Under the pieces are notes generated by a model that was given only the letters and a program-made list of their open reading frames with translations, was not told the DNA's origin and did no database searches. From Nannocystis pusilla (GTDB lineage Bacteria; Myxococcota_A; Polyangia; Nannocystales; Nannocystaceae), in NCBI RefSeq assembly GCF_026626665.1, contig NZ_JAPNKE010000002.1:10560001-10624000 (forward strand): a DNA stretch of 64,000 nt, read 5' to 3'. A program made the translations under genes and the position numbers. Of this stretch, positions 17,984-27,430 are shown one piece after another. Every line of letters starts with the position of its first letter. Within the stretch, counting starts at the first letter, position 1.

Positions 17984-20554
17984 ATGCGTTTCGTCCGTCT
18001 GCCGAAGTCTCAACCCCTCTGCCGGAGTCTCAAGGTCGCGACGGCCCTTACGGCGGCGCTGATGCCGTCGCTCGCGGACGCGGCTCCGTGGGCTCTCGAT
18101 CCGGGCGTGCAGCTGCCGGACTCCGGCCTGGTGACGCAGAAGCTCGAGCTGGTCGACGTCAACAACGACGGTTTCGTCGACATCGTGTTCGCCAACTGTT
18201 CCGGCGACACCAACGGCGGCCCGCAGAGCGCCCAGCCCAACCAGCTGTTGATCAACAACGGCATGGAGCCCGGTTTCACCCAGCTCGACGCGGTGTTCGA
18301 GGACGCCGACAACGCCTACGTGATCAAGGCCGGTGACGTCGACAACGACGGCGACGCCGACCTCGTGGTCGGCGTCAACTACACCGGCCAGAGCTACGCC
18401 CTCATCAACGAGGGCAACAACGAGTTCACGCGCCAGGACATCGCCGCGAGCGCCAACAAGAGCATCGGCGACCTCGAGCTGGGCGACGTCGACGGCGACG
18501 GCGACCTCGACATCGTCGCCACCGACTGGGGCTCGAGCCAGCCGTACGGCGACCCGGTCGACCAGGGTGCCTCGCTGCACCTGTGGCTCGGCAACGGCGA
18601 CGGCACCTTCGACAACGGCGACACCAACCTGCCGATGGGGATGGCGACCTGGTCGTCCTACTCGTTCGACATCGAGCTCGTCGACGTCAACAACGACTAC
18701 GCGCTCGACGTGCTGGTCTCGAACCGCGGCGTCGGCTTCGGCTTCGGCCTGCAGAACGACGGCTCCGGCATCTTCACCAAGCTGACGGTGCCCGCGCTCG
18801 AGGTCAACATCGCCAAGCAGGTCAACGCCGCGTTCACGCCGACCGACCTGAACGGCGACGGCTTCATCGACCTCATCACGCTGCAGGACGGCGTCGGTCA
18901 GGGCGGCAACTGCATCGAGATCATGAACGTGCAGTACTGCGCCAAGCGCAACTCGGTGCTGATCAACAACGGGATCGGCAACTACCCGACCGACAACCAG
19001 GGCAGCTACTGGGCGATCGTCAACAACCCGGCCAAGCTCGACTTCGACGCCGCGACCCTCGACTTCAACAACGACGGCCGCCCCGACTTCGTGGCCACCG
19101 GCCTGCGCCTGGGCCCGAACGACAAGAACTCGCGGCTGTTCCTCAACAAGAACGGCACCGCGGTCGAGCCGGCCTCGGTCCCGCTCGACGCCGCGTTCCC
19201 GATCGTGCCCGAGCTGGCGCAGACCTTCGGCCTGCAGTTCGCCGACTTCAACCACGACCGGCGCGAGGACGTCGCGCTGGCCTCGCGCGACGCGGCGCTG
19301 CCGAACTTCGTGCTGTTCGGCCGCGAGGACCCGACCGACGGCGTCGCGGTCGACACCCGGGAGCCGCGGATCTACGACGACGGCTTCGCCGCCAAGCTCG
19401 GCACCCTGCTGTTCTTCGGCCAGGACGCCGGCATCGAGGCGCGCGTCGACGACTACAAGACCCCGGTCCGCTGGCACGACTTCATGATCGACACCGGCCT
19501 CGCCAGCCTCAACCTGACCGGCGACGGCGCGACCCTGACGGCGCACAACCGGCGGCTGCCGTACATGGAGTTCGCGCTCGGCCTCGCCGACCCGCAAGAG
19601 CTGGTCACGATGGCCGACGACGACCCGAAGAAGTTCATCGCCCCGTCGATCTGGTTCGGCGAGGCGCTGTGGCGCGTGAACTTCGTCGTGCCCTACGCCG
19701 GCAGCAAGACCGACACCCTGACCTGGCAGTACTGCGCGATCGATGCCGCCGAGAATCGGGTCTGCGTCGGTCCGTTCTCGGTCGAGCTGCAGGTCGATCC
19801 GGAGGACTGCGGCGACGGCGTCGTGCAAGAGTGGGAGACCTGCGACTCCGACTCGGCGACCTGCGTCCTGTGCGACGAGACCTGCGGCAACGGGACCTGC
19901 GACCCCAACGAGACGCCGGAGAACTGCCCCGACGACTGCGGCCCGAACCCGTGCGACAACGACGGCGCCTGCGAGCCGCCGGAGAACGCGGAGAACTGCC
20001 CGGACGACTGCGACTACGACGGCGTGTGCGGCGACGACATCTGCCAGAACCCGCCGGAGACCCCGGAGAACTGCCCGGACGACTGCGGCCCGTGCGACAA
20101 CGACGAAGCCTGCGAGCCGCCGGAAGACGCGATGAACTGCCCGGACGACTGCGACTACGACGGCTTCTGCGGCGACAACGAGTGCCAGGAACCGGAGAAC
20201 GGGACGAACTGCCCCGAGGACTGCGGCGGCGACCCGACCGAGGGCAGCTGCGGCAACGGCGTGTGCGACCCGAGCGAGACGGTCACGTCCTGCCCCGAGG
20301 ACTGCGCCGTGTGCGGTGACGGCATCTGCACCGAGCCGCCGGAGAGCCGCGAGAGCTGCCCGGTGGACTGCGGCGGCAACTCGGCCAGCGACGGCGAGTG
20401 CCCCGACACCGCGGGCGGCGTCGACGGCCAGTGCCAGCTCGACGACGACGGCTGCGGCTGCGTGGCCGAGCCCGAGGGCGGCACGCGCGGCCTGTGGGCC
20501 TCGCTGCTGCTGTTCGGCGTGTTCGGCGTGCGTCGCTTCCGCAAGCGCGCGTAG
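17984..20554 (+). CDS. FG-GAP/VCBS repeat MYXO-CTERM protein, copy 1
   Basis: 856-residue secreted protein. The chosen ATG gives a signal peptide ending SLADA before APWALD. The body carries FG-GAP/VCBS-type calcium-loop repeats (LVDVNNDGFVDIVFAN, AGDVDNDGDADLVVG, LGDVDGDGDLDIVATDW, DLNGDGFIDL, DFNNDGRPDF), expected to form an integrin-like beta-propeller binding Ca2+. After about residue 605 come Cys-rich repeats of the form CDNDGACEPPENAENCPDDC. The tail is GCGC, a hydrophobic helix and RRFRKRA, a MYXO-CTERM signal for surface sorting. It is probably a cell-surface adhesion or ligand-binding protein, by family analogy only. It is the first of a tandem pair. Confidence 0.87.
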   Translation: MRFVRLPKSQPLCRSLKVATALTAALMPSLADAAPWALDPGVQLPDSGLVTQKLELVDVNNDGFVDIVFANCSGDTNGGPQSAQPNQLLINNGMEPGFTQLDAVFEDADNAYVIKAGDVDNDGDADLVVGVNYTGQSYALINEGNNEFTRQDIAASANKSIGDLELGDVDGDGDLDIVATDWGSSQPYGDPVDQGASLHLWLGNGDGTFDNGDTNLPMGMATWSSYSFDIELVDVNNDYALDVLVSNRGVGFGFGLQNDGSGIFTKLTVPALEVNIAKQVNAAFTPTDLNGDGFIDLITLQDGVGQGGNCIEIMNVQYCAKRNSVLINNGIGNYPTDNQGSYWAIVNNPAKLDFDAATLDFNNDGRPDFVATGLRLGPNDKNSRLFLNKNGTAVEPASVPLDAAFPIVPELAQTFGLQFADFNHDRREDVALASRDAALPNFVLFGREDPTDGVAVDTREPRIYDDGFAAKLGTLLFFGQDAGIEARVDDYKTPVRWHDFMIDTGLASLNLTGDGATLTAHNRRLPYMEFALGLADPQELVTMADDDPKKFIAPSIWFGEALWRVNFVVPYAGSKTDTLTWQYCAIDAAENRVCVGPFSVELQVDPEDCGDGVVQEWETCDSDSATCVLCDETCGNGTCDPNETPENCPDDCGPNPCDNDGACEPPENAENCPDDCDYDGVCGDDICQNPPETPENCPDDCGPCDNDEACEPPEDAMNCPDDCDYDGFCGDNECQEPENGTNCPEDCGGDPTEGSCGNGVCDPSETVTSCPEDCAVCGDGICTEPPESRESCPVDCGGNSASDGECPDTAGGVDGQCQLDDDGCGCVAEPEGGTRGLWASLLLFGVFGVRRFRKRA

Positions 20555-20569
20555 TGCCGGCCCGTGACC

Positions 20570-20621
20570 GGGGCCGAGGGTCCGGCGGCGCGTCCGCCAC
20601 CTTCGGCCCCGTTCGATTTTT
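20570..20621 (+). terminator. Rho-independent terminator
   Basis: A GC-rich stem (GGGGCCGAGGG at 20570-20580 pairing with CCTTCGGCCCC at 20600-20610, one G-T-type mismatch) is followed within five bases by TTTTT. It lies 15 bases after the stop of FG-GAP copy 1 and is the only classical intrinsic terminator noticed in the window. A dispersed-motif half-site (GACCTGTC) follows directly. Confidence 0.7.
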
Positions 20622-20671
20622 GACCTGTCTTTCGCTGACGAAGTAATCCCCTCGCTTGAAAGTGAAACGCC

Positions 20672-23071
20672 ATGTTCGACGCTCGCATTAGGTCCATCTC
20701 CTGTCCTCGTCCGGGTCGCGTGCTCCAGGCCGTCACGGCCGTGTCGACGGCGCTGCTGCCGGCGCTGGCCGGCGCGGCCCCGTGGGCGCTCGACAACAAC
20801 GTCCAGCTGTCGGACTCCGGGTACATCACCCAGAAGGTCGAGCTGGTCGACGTCAACGGCGACGGCTTCGTCGACGTCGTGTTCGCCAACAGCTCGGGCG
20901 ACGCGACCGGCGGCGACCAGAACGCGCAGCCCAACCAGCTGTTCATCAACAACGGCGGCACCGGCTTCACCGAGCAGGGCGGCGTGTTCGACGACCCCGA
21001 CAACGCCTACGCGATCAAGGCCGGCGACGTCGACGGCGACGGCGACGCGGACCTCGTGGTCGGCGTCAACTTCACCGGCCAGAGCTACGTCCTCGTCAAC
21101 GAGGGCAACGGCGCCTTCACCCGCCAGGACATCGGCCCCAGCCTCAACAAGAGCATCGGCGACCTCGAGCTGGGCGACGTCGACGGCGACGGCGACCTCG
21201 ACATCGTCGCCACCGACTGGGGCTCGAGCCAGCCGTACGGCGACCCGGTCGACCAGGGCGCGTCGCTGCGCCTGTGGCTCGGCAACGGCGACGGCACCTT
21301 CGAGGACGGCGCGGCCAACCTGCCGATGGGCATGGAGAGCTGGGCGGTGTGGTCGTTCGACATGGAGCTGGCCGACATCGACAACGACTACGCGCTCGAC
21401 GTGCTGGTCGCGACCCGCGGCGTCGGCTGGGCGGTCGTGCTCAAGAACGACGGCGACGGCAACTTCACCCACCTGCCGATCGCCGCGCTCGAGAGCAACA
21501 TCGCCAAGCAGGTCAACGCCGGCTTCACGGCGATGGACTTCACCGGCGACGGCTTCGTCGACGTCGTCACGCTGCAGGACGGCGTCGGCCAGATGGGCAA
21601 CTGCGTCGACATCATGGGCATCGACTACTGCGCCAAGCGCAACTCGGTGATCATCAACGACGGCAGCGGCGACTTCGCCGACAACCCGAACAACTTCTGG
21701 GAGATCGTCAACAACCCGCCGAAGCTCGACTTCGACGCCGCGACGCTCGACTTCGACAACAACGGCACGCCCGACTTCGTGACCACCGGCCTGCGCCTCG
21801 GGCCGAACGACAAGAACTCGCGGGTGTTCCTCAACAACGGCAGCAAGTTCGCGCCGGCCGCGGTGCCGATGGACGCGGCGTTCCCGGTGGTGCCCGAGCT
21901 GGCGCAGACGTTCGGCCTGATGTTCGCCGACTTCAACCACGACATGCGCGAGGACGTCGCGCTGGCCTCGCGCGACGCGGCGCTGCCGAACTTCGTGCTT
22001 TTCGGCCGCGACGACCCGGCCGACGGCGTGCCCGTCGACACGACGGTGCCGCGGATCTACGACGACAACATCAAGGACAAGCTCGGCGCGCTGCTGTTCT
22101 TCGGCAAGCAGGCCGGCTTCGAGGCCCGCGTCAACGACTACAAGACGCCGAGCCACTGGCACGATTACCTGTTCGACGCGAACCTGGGCGACCTCAACCT
22201 GACCGGCGACGGCGCGACGCTCACCGCTCACGGCCGCCGCCTGCCGTACATGGAGTTCGCGCTCGGCCTCGCCGACCCGCAAGAGCTGGTCACGATGGCC
22301 GACAACGACCCGAAGAAGTACATCGCCCCGTCGATCTGGTTCGGCGAGGCGCTGTGGCGGGTCGGCTTCACCGTGCCCTACAACGGCAGCAAGACCGACA
22401 CCCTGACCTGGCAGTACTGCGCGATCGATGCCGCGACGAACCGCACCTGCGTCGGTCCGTTCACGGTCGAGCTGCAGGTCGACCCGGACGACTGCGGCGA
22501 CGGCGTGGTCCAGGAGTGGGAGACCTGCGACGACGACTCGGCCACGTGCGTGCAGTGCGAGAACACCTGCGGCAACGGCATGTGCGAGGAGCCGGCCGAG
22601 AACAACATGAACTGCGCGCAGGACTGCCCGTGCAACGGGGTGTGCGACCCCGACGAGACCTGCCCCGAGGACTGCGCGGGCACGGACAGCGACTCCGGCT
22701 CGATGTGCGGCGACGGCACCTGCGACGCCGGCGAGGTGTGCCCGGCGGACTGCGGCGAGACGGACGGCATGTGCGACGGCGTCTGCGAGCCGACGGGCGG
22801 CGAGACCTGCCCGCAGGACTGCGGCGTGTGCGGCGACAACGTGTGCGACCCCAACGAGACCGAGGAGAGCTGCCCCGAGGACTGCGGCGAGAGTGCCTCG
22901 GACACCGACGGCCAGTGCCCCGACGGCGGCGCCCCGGGCGCGGACGGCCAGTGCCAGCTCGACGACGACGGCTGCGGCTGCGTCGCCGACGGCGGCGGCA
23001 CCCGCGGCCTGTGGGGCTCGCTGCTGCTGCTCGGCGTGTTCGGCATCCGCCGCTCGTGCAAGCGCGCGTGA
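20672..23071 (+). CDS. FG-GAP/VCBS repeat MYXO-CTERM protein, copy 2
   Basis: 799-residue paralogue of the preceding gene, in direct tandem with a 117-base gap. It has a signal peptide ending ALAGA before APWALD, the same FG-GAP propeller (VDVNGDGFVDVVFAN, LGDVDGDGDLDIVATDW) and a shorter Cys-rich region with different spacing (CNGVCDPDETCPEDC). The MYXO-CTERM tail is GCGCVADGG, a hydrophobic helix and RRSCKRA. A stretch of about 100 bases around the third FG-GAP repeat (18,463-18,570 and 21,152-21,260) is essentially identical between the copies, while the Cys-rich tails have diverged strongly. This suggests paralogues with a conserved propeller and variable stalk. Confidence 0.87.
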   Translation: MFDARIRSISCPRPGRVLQAVTAVSTALLPALAGAAPWALDNNVQLSDSGYITQKVELVDVNGDGFVDVVFANSSGDATGGDQNAQPNQLFINNGGTGFTEQGGVFDDPDNAYAIKAGDVDGDGDADLVVGVNFTGQSYVLVNEGNGAFTRQDIGPSLNKSIGDLELGDVDGDGDLDIVATDWGSSQPYGDPVDQGASLRLWLGNGDGTFEDGAANLPMGMESWAVWSFDMELADIDNDYALDVLVATRGVGWAVVLKNDGDGNFTHLPIAALESNIAKQVNAGFTAMDFTGDGFVDVVTLQDGVGQMGNCVDIMGIDYCAKRNSVIINDGSGDFADNPNNFWEIVNNPPKLDFDAATLDFDNNGTPDFVTTGLRLGPNDKNSRVFLNNGSKFAPAAVPMDAAFPVVPELAQTFGLMFADFNHDMREDVALASRDAALPNFVLFGRDDPADGVPVDTTVPRIYDDNIKDKLGALLFFGKQAGFEARVNDYKTPSHWHDYLFDANLGDLNLTGDGATLTAHGRRLPYMEFALGLADPQELVTMADNDPKKYIAPSIWFGEALWRVGFTVPYNGSKTDTLTWQYCAIDAATNRTCVGPFTVELQVDPDDCGDGVVQEWETCDDDSATCVQCENTCGNGMCEEPAENNMNCAQDCPCNGVCDPDETCPEDCAGTDSDSGSMCGDGTCDAGEVCPADCGETDGMCDGVCEPTGGETCPQDCGVCGDNVCDPNETEESCPEDCGESASDTDGQCPDGGAPGADGQCQLDDDGCGCVADGGGTRGLWGSLLLLGVFGIRRSCKRA

Positions 23072-23153
23072 GCCGGCGCCGGCAGGGCCCCGGGGCTCCG
23101 GCGCGCCCGCGCCGGGGCCCTTCGTGCGCCCGCGGGTCGGTGCCATGAATGCA

Positions 23154-23187
23154 CGAAGGGACATGTCGCGATCGACATGTCCCTTCG
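23154..23187. terminator. Perfect 15-bp inverted repeat between convergent genes
   Basis: CGAAGGGACATGTCG-CGAT-CGACATGTCCCTTCG forms a perfect 15-base stem with a 4-base loop in the gap between the converging FG-GAP and metzincin genes. It is two opposed copies of the dispersed motif. A bidirectional terminator is the simplest role. No T-tract follows on either strand, so a protein-binding site is also possible. A second GC-rich stem (GGGCCCCGG/CCGGGGCCC) lies just before it at 23087-23120. Confidence 0.6.
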
Positions 23188-23209
23188 GACCTGACCGGAG
23201 CGCCAGGCG

Positions 23210-24865
23210 CTACTCGTTCGTCAGGGGCAGCGACCGGTACTTGTGGCTGATCTTGATGTGCTCGGCCTTGGTGACGGTGCGCTTGCCGTCGGCGACGCGG
23301 GCGATCTGGGTCACGTCGTCGAAGCCCTCGGGCAGGCGGACGACGATGTTGACGACGTCGCTGTCGGGCTGCGGCCGGACCTCGGCGGCGTGGACGGCCA
23401 GCTGCTCGCCGCCGGCGAAGAACTCGACGTTCTGCACGGCGCTGAGGTTGGCCTCGTCGACCGCGCCCGGGGTGGTGACCCACGACTCGGTGCCGTCGGG
23501 GTAGACCATGCCGAGGAGGATCGCGCCGTCGTCCTCGGGCGCGGGGGCGCCGTCCATGTCCCACGAGCTGAGCTGCTGGATCGTCGGATAGACCTTGTTC
23601 CACCCGAAGGTCGAGGCCCACACCGGGTGGCAGTAGGTCATGTAGTCCTTGTGGACGGTCGGGTGGTAGAGCTTGAAGTTGACGATGCCGAAGCCCCACT
23701 CGCCGATGTCGCCGCCCGGGATCGGATAGGTGTTGTCGGTCCCGGCCTCGCCGCTGCACGCGATGTGATAACGGCCCTGCGAGTGGCCGACCTCGTGGAC
23801 GAAGGTCTCGGCCGCGTACTCGGGGTTGCCCGGCAGCGACAGGCCCGAGGAGATCCGCTTCCACGCGTCGCTCTTGCTGGCGCCGCTCGGGATGTCGATC
23901 GCCTGCCCGCCGGCGCCGCCGAGGCCGCCCGAACACACGTCGACGTAGCCGAAGTAGTACTGCTCCGGCGGCGCGCCGTCCTGCTGGCGCAGGTCGACCA
24001 TGAACTGGTTGAGCTGGCCGAAGTTCGTCAGCTCGCCCTGCCAATCGATCGGCTCGTGCATCGTGATCTCGAGCTTCTCGATCGGGTTCATCATGAACAT
24101 GTAGTTCTCGAACCGCTTCATCTGCTCCGCCGAGGTGTCCGGCGTCGTCTTGCACTCCCCGAAGTTGTAGTTGTAGGGGACGATGGTCACCTTCATGATC
24201 TGGTAGCTGTCCTCGACACCGATGAAGGTGTTGCCGGACAGCGGCAGGTTGGGCGGGTTCTTGCCCGGCTGCGTGGACGGATCGATCTGCGCCCAGCCCT
24301 TCTCGGTCTCCCACAGCTCGATGCGGTACTTGAGCCCGGGGATGACCTCGGCCGGCATCAGGCCCCAGTAGAAGCTCTTCTCGAGGTTGCCGACGAACGA
24401 CTCGCCCTCGACCACCGCCTTGCTCTTCAGCACCTTCTCGCCCTCGGGGTAGCCCGAGATGATGAGGCGCGCCTCGATCTCGCGCGGCACCCAGTCCTCG
24501 GGCAGCTTCTTCCAGAAGGCGCGGACCAGAGTGAGCCGGTTCTGCAGCAGGTACGAGGTGCGGTCGGCCCCGCCGACGCCCGCGCCGTCGCGGCCGATCG
24601 CCACGCCGATGCCCTGGTTGGCCTCGACCCACTCGAGCTCGATGCCGCCGACCGCCGGCACCGGCACGAACGGCTCCGGCTCGGCGGTGGTCGTCCCGAC
24701 GCTGTCGGACTCGGACTCGTCCTCGGTGAGCCCGCCCTCGGGCTCGTCGTCGGTCACGTTGACGTTGGAGGCCATGTTGGCCGTGGCGGCGCCGGTGTCG
24801 TCGCCGCACGCAGGGGCGAGCACGAGCGCTAAGGCTGCGGAGATCGAGAGCTGAGGGCGCGTCAT
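23210..24865 (-). CDS. Metzincin-like zinc metalloprotease lipoprotein
   Basis: 551-residue exported protein. The signal peptide ends LVLAPAC, a possible but non-ideal lipobox, and an acidic Asp/Glu/Ser/Thr spacer follows to about residue 65. The zinc motif HEVGHSQGRYH (residues 357-367) fits HExxHxxGxxH, with three His ligands and catalytic Glu. A Met-turn candidate DYMTYCHP follows about 50 residues later, as in metzincins. The intervening region is rich in Gly and Cys. The overall length and the prodomain-like N-terminal half resemble uncharacterised myxobacterial metallopeptidases. The substrate is unknown; a predatory or surface-processing role is a guess from the organism's lifestyle. 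Confidence 0.82.
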   Translation of the reverse strand: MTRPQLSISAALALVLAPACGDDTGAATANMASNVNVTDDEPEGGLTEDESESDSVGTTTAEPEPFVPVPAVGGIELEWVEANQGIGVAIGRDGAGVGGADRTSYLLQNRLTLVRAFWKKLPEDWVPREIEARLIISGYPEGEKVLKSKAVVEGESFVGNLEKSFYWGLMPAEVIPGLKYRIELWETEKGWAQIDPSTQPGKNPPNLPLSGNTFIGVEDSYQIMKVTIVPYNYNFGECKTTPDTSAEQMKRFENYMFMMNPIEKLEITMHEPIDWQGELTNFGQLNQFMVDLRQQDGAPPEQYYFGYVDVCSGGLGGAGGQAIDIPSGASKSDAWKRISSGLSLPGNPEYAAETFVHEVGHSQGRYHIACSGEAGTDNTYPIPGGDIGEWGFGIVNFKLYHPTVHKDYMTYCHPVWASTFGWNKVYPTIQQLSSWDMDGAPAPEDDGAILLGMVYPDGTESWVTTPGAVDEANLSAVQNVEFFAGGEQLAVHAAEVRPQPDSDVVNIVVRLPEGFDDVTQIARVADGKRTVTKAEHIKISHKYRSLPLTNE

Positions 24866-24967
24866 AAGGACACGCTATCCGGCGCGCGCGGGCCCGACAA
24901 GCGCGGCGAATCGTCGCGGTGCTAGGGCCTATGAAGACCCCGAGGCGAGACGAGCGGACGCGTGCGC

Positions 24968-27269
24968 TCAGCGCCGTCGCAGCCGCGGCGACCGGACCAG
25001 GATGACGGTGAGCCCGAGCACAGCGCAGAGGGCCACCGCCGGCACGGCGATGCGCAGCAGCGCGGCCGGATCGCACGCGGGGCCGGCGACGACGCAGACG
25101 AGGAACACCAGCGCGACCCCTGCCTCGCCGCCGCCGAAGCAGCGCGCAGCGAAGCGCTGGCCCTGTCGCAGCCAGAACATCAGCCCCGCGAGGGTGAGCA
25201 CGCCGAGCACGAGCCCGCCGGCGACCGCCCCCGTGCGGCCGAGCGCCGCGGTGAGGCCGGGCAGCACCTGGGCGGCGCCGAACTGGTCGCGCACCGGCGC
25301 CTGCATGCCCGCCAGCAGCAATTCGGCCGGGTGCGGCGTGTAGAGCGAGTAGCCCGGATTGCCGGCCGGACGCAGATCGCGGTGAAGCGGGATAACACCG
25401 GACCCGCGGGGCGCGGCGGCGGCACGCGAGTGGACGCCCGCGCCTCGGCGGCGAAGCGGTGGCTCGGCGGCACCAGGCGCGGGACCCCATGGTCGGGATG
25501 AGTCGTGGCCAGCTCGCCGAACGCGATCGCGGGGTCGGCGCTGGCGAAGCGCAGGCGGCCGAACGCGAGGCGGCTCTGCACCGGCACGCGCAGGTCGAGC
25601 TGCGGATCGTCGCGGTGAGGCAACACGGCGAGCGTGGCGCCGGCGAGCAGATCCCACGGCGGGACCTCGAGCTCGCCGAGGCGATTGACGAACCCGATTT
25701 CCAGACCGCGGGCGGGCGGGTCGAGGCGGAGATGGACGCGCTCGTCGAGGGTCAACGAGGCCCCCGGCGCGCCGGCGAAGGCGAGCGGCGGGGCCTCGGT
25801 CGCGCCGCCGGGGTCGAGGTACGGGCCGGCGTAGCCGAGGGTGATGAGCTCGCGCAGGGCGGGGTCGGCCGGGGCGTCGTCGGGGCGCGACTCCTCGTAG
25901 AGGAGGTGGCGGGTCTGGTTGCTGCCGAGGGTGACGGCGGCGCGGACGCTGGCGGTGAAGTGATAGTCGCGCAGCGGCACGTACGGGCCGTCGAGGCCGC
26001 GCGCGCGCATGAGCTGGAACAGGTTGATGTTGGGGTCGCGCGGGCGCAGCTTGTAGAACTCGCCGACGCGGGTCGTCACGTGCTCGCGGGTGCAGGCGAC
26101 GTGGACGTCGAAGCCGGGGTTGCCGGCGCGGGTCGGGTCCTTGTCGCGCAGGATGACGGCGTCGACGTCGGCCGCGACGGCGTAGGCCGGCACCACCACC
26201 ATGTTCTCGCCGGTGATGATCTCGCCGGCCCGGTGCCCCCGCGGGCTGGCGCGCAGCACGACCTCGTAGCGCTTGCCCGCCTCGAGGCCGAGGCCGTCCG
26301 CCAGCACGATGGTCTGACCGTAGTCGCTCGGCTGCAGGCCGACCCCGAGGTGCTGCTCGAGCGCGACCGCGCCGGCCGGCGCGCCGGGCAACGGGCTGGG
26401 CTCGGCGGAGAACATCGGCGCGCGCGGGTCCCCGCCGGCGAGCACGAGCAGGCCGGCGAGGGTCGCCGCCGCGGCGGTCAGCGGAGCGACGGCCACCACC
26501 CCTTCGGCGGGTTCGGCCGGGTCACCGCCCGCCGCGCCGCCCGTGCCGGGGCCCGCGGCGAAGCTGCTCCAAAGGACAGCCTGGCCCGCGGCCACCAGCG
26601 CGCCGGCCAGCGCGGCCTCGCCGGTCCATGCCTCTCGGACCATGGTCGAAAGGCCAGCCGCGAGCGCGCCCGGGGCGGCCAGCAAGGCGGCCAGCGCCAG
26701 AGTGGCCCACGCGATCAGGGCGAAGCCGGCGAGCAGGCCGACGCCGGCGAGGTCGTCGCCGCCGGGGCGACGGCGAGCGACCAGCGCGAGCGCCAGCACG
26801 ATCGCGGCGAGCAGCGGGCCGGCCGCCCACGGGGCCAGGCCGAGGCCGTCGCGCAGGACCTCGCCGCCTTGCTGGGCCAGCAGCAGCCCGCCGGCGGCGA
26901 GGGCGGCGGCCAGACCTGCACAAGCGGACATGTACTTCAAAACATGTCCGAAGCGACCGGAACTTTCGGACACATCATCTTCGAGGTCGGGACCGAGGCG
27001 CGCCTCGGCCCAGTGGAGGCCGGCGCCGAGCAGGCCGGCCAGCCACCACCAGGCGAGCGCGCCGGGGCCGCCGGCCGCGAGCGCGAACGCGGCCCCGACG
27101 ACCGCGCCGAGGCCGGCGCCGGCCCACAGGCGGAGCCGCGCGCGGCTGGGGCGGAACGCCTGCGCCAGGCCGCGCAGCGCGGCGCGCCGCCGAGGGCGGC
27201 GACCAGCAGGCCGGCGGACGCGAAGACGGCGACGAGGAGCGCGAGCAGGCCGGAGGTGGGGTCGAACAT
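24968..27269 (-). CDS. AGCS-symporter-like membrane protein with large inserted domain (two frame breaks)
   Basis: Membrane protein of about 767 residues once two one-base gaps are allowed, near 27181-27200 and 25395-25415. The N-terminal part matches alanine/sodium symporters: LRGLAQAFRPS, then LAAGGPGALAWWWLAGLLGAGLHWAEARLG, then VREAWTGEAALAGALVAAGQAVLWSS. The last 100 residues resemble the family's C-terminal helices (LRQGQRFAARCFGGG followed by two hydrophobic helices). Between them lies a non-membrane block of about 400 residues (GKRYEVVLRASPRGH, NPGFDVHVACTREHV, PYVPLRDYHFTASVRAAVTL). The GTGNI-type substrate loop of true symporters is not seen, so transport activity is doubtful. A dispersed-motif cluster at 26,928-26,985 encodes VSESSGRFGHVLKYMSA in a loop. 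The frame breaks may be errors or decay. Confidence 0.6.
26928..26985. repeat. Intragenic dispersed-motif cluster
   Basis: GCGGACATGTACTTCAAAACATGTCCGAAG and then GGAACTTTCGGACACATC occur inside the AGCS-like coding sequence. They encode the loop between two predicted membrane segments. The half-sites are the same as those in intergenic clusters, and the local base composition is lower in GC than the flanks. Confidence 0.55.
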
Positions 27270-27288
27270 GCGTCAGTGCCGAGGAGAT

Positions 27289-27383
27289 CGGAGGCGCACA
27301 GGAATCGAACCTGCCCAGGGCGCTCCTCGCACCCCACTCCGGTGTTGAAGACCGGGGGCCGCACCAGCGAGCCGAGCGCCTCC
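27289..27383 (-). tRNA. selC: tRNA-Sec (anticodon UCA)
   Basis: A 95-nt tRNA with selenocysteine features. It has an 8-bp acceptor stem (GGAGGCGC/GCGCCTCC), discriminator G, an anticodon stem CCGGT/ACCGG enclosing CTTCAAC with anticodon TCA at 27346-27348 (read on the minus strand), a long variable arm (AGTGGGGTGCGAGGAGCGCCCTGG) and a T-arm with GGTTCGATTCC. It implies that this genome decodes UGA as selenocysteine and must carry selA, selB, selD and selenoprotein genes elsewhere. No selenoprotein was identified in the window. It sits 19 bases upstream of the start of the AGCS-like gene, on the same strand. Confidence 0.93.
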
Positions 27384-27430
27384 GCGAGGGAGGATAGCGG
27401 AAGCGCTCCGGCGAGGGAACGGCGCGCGGC

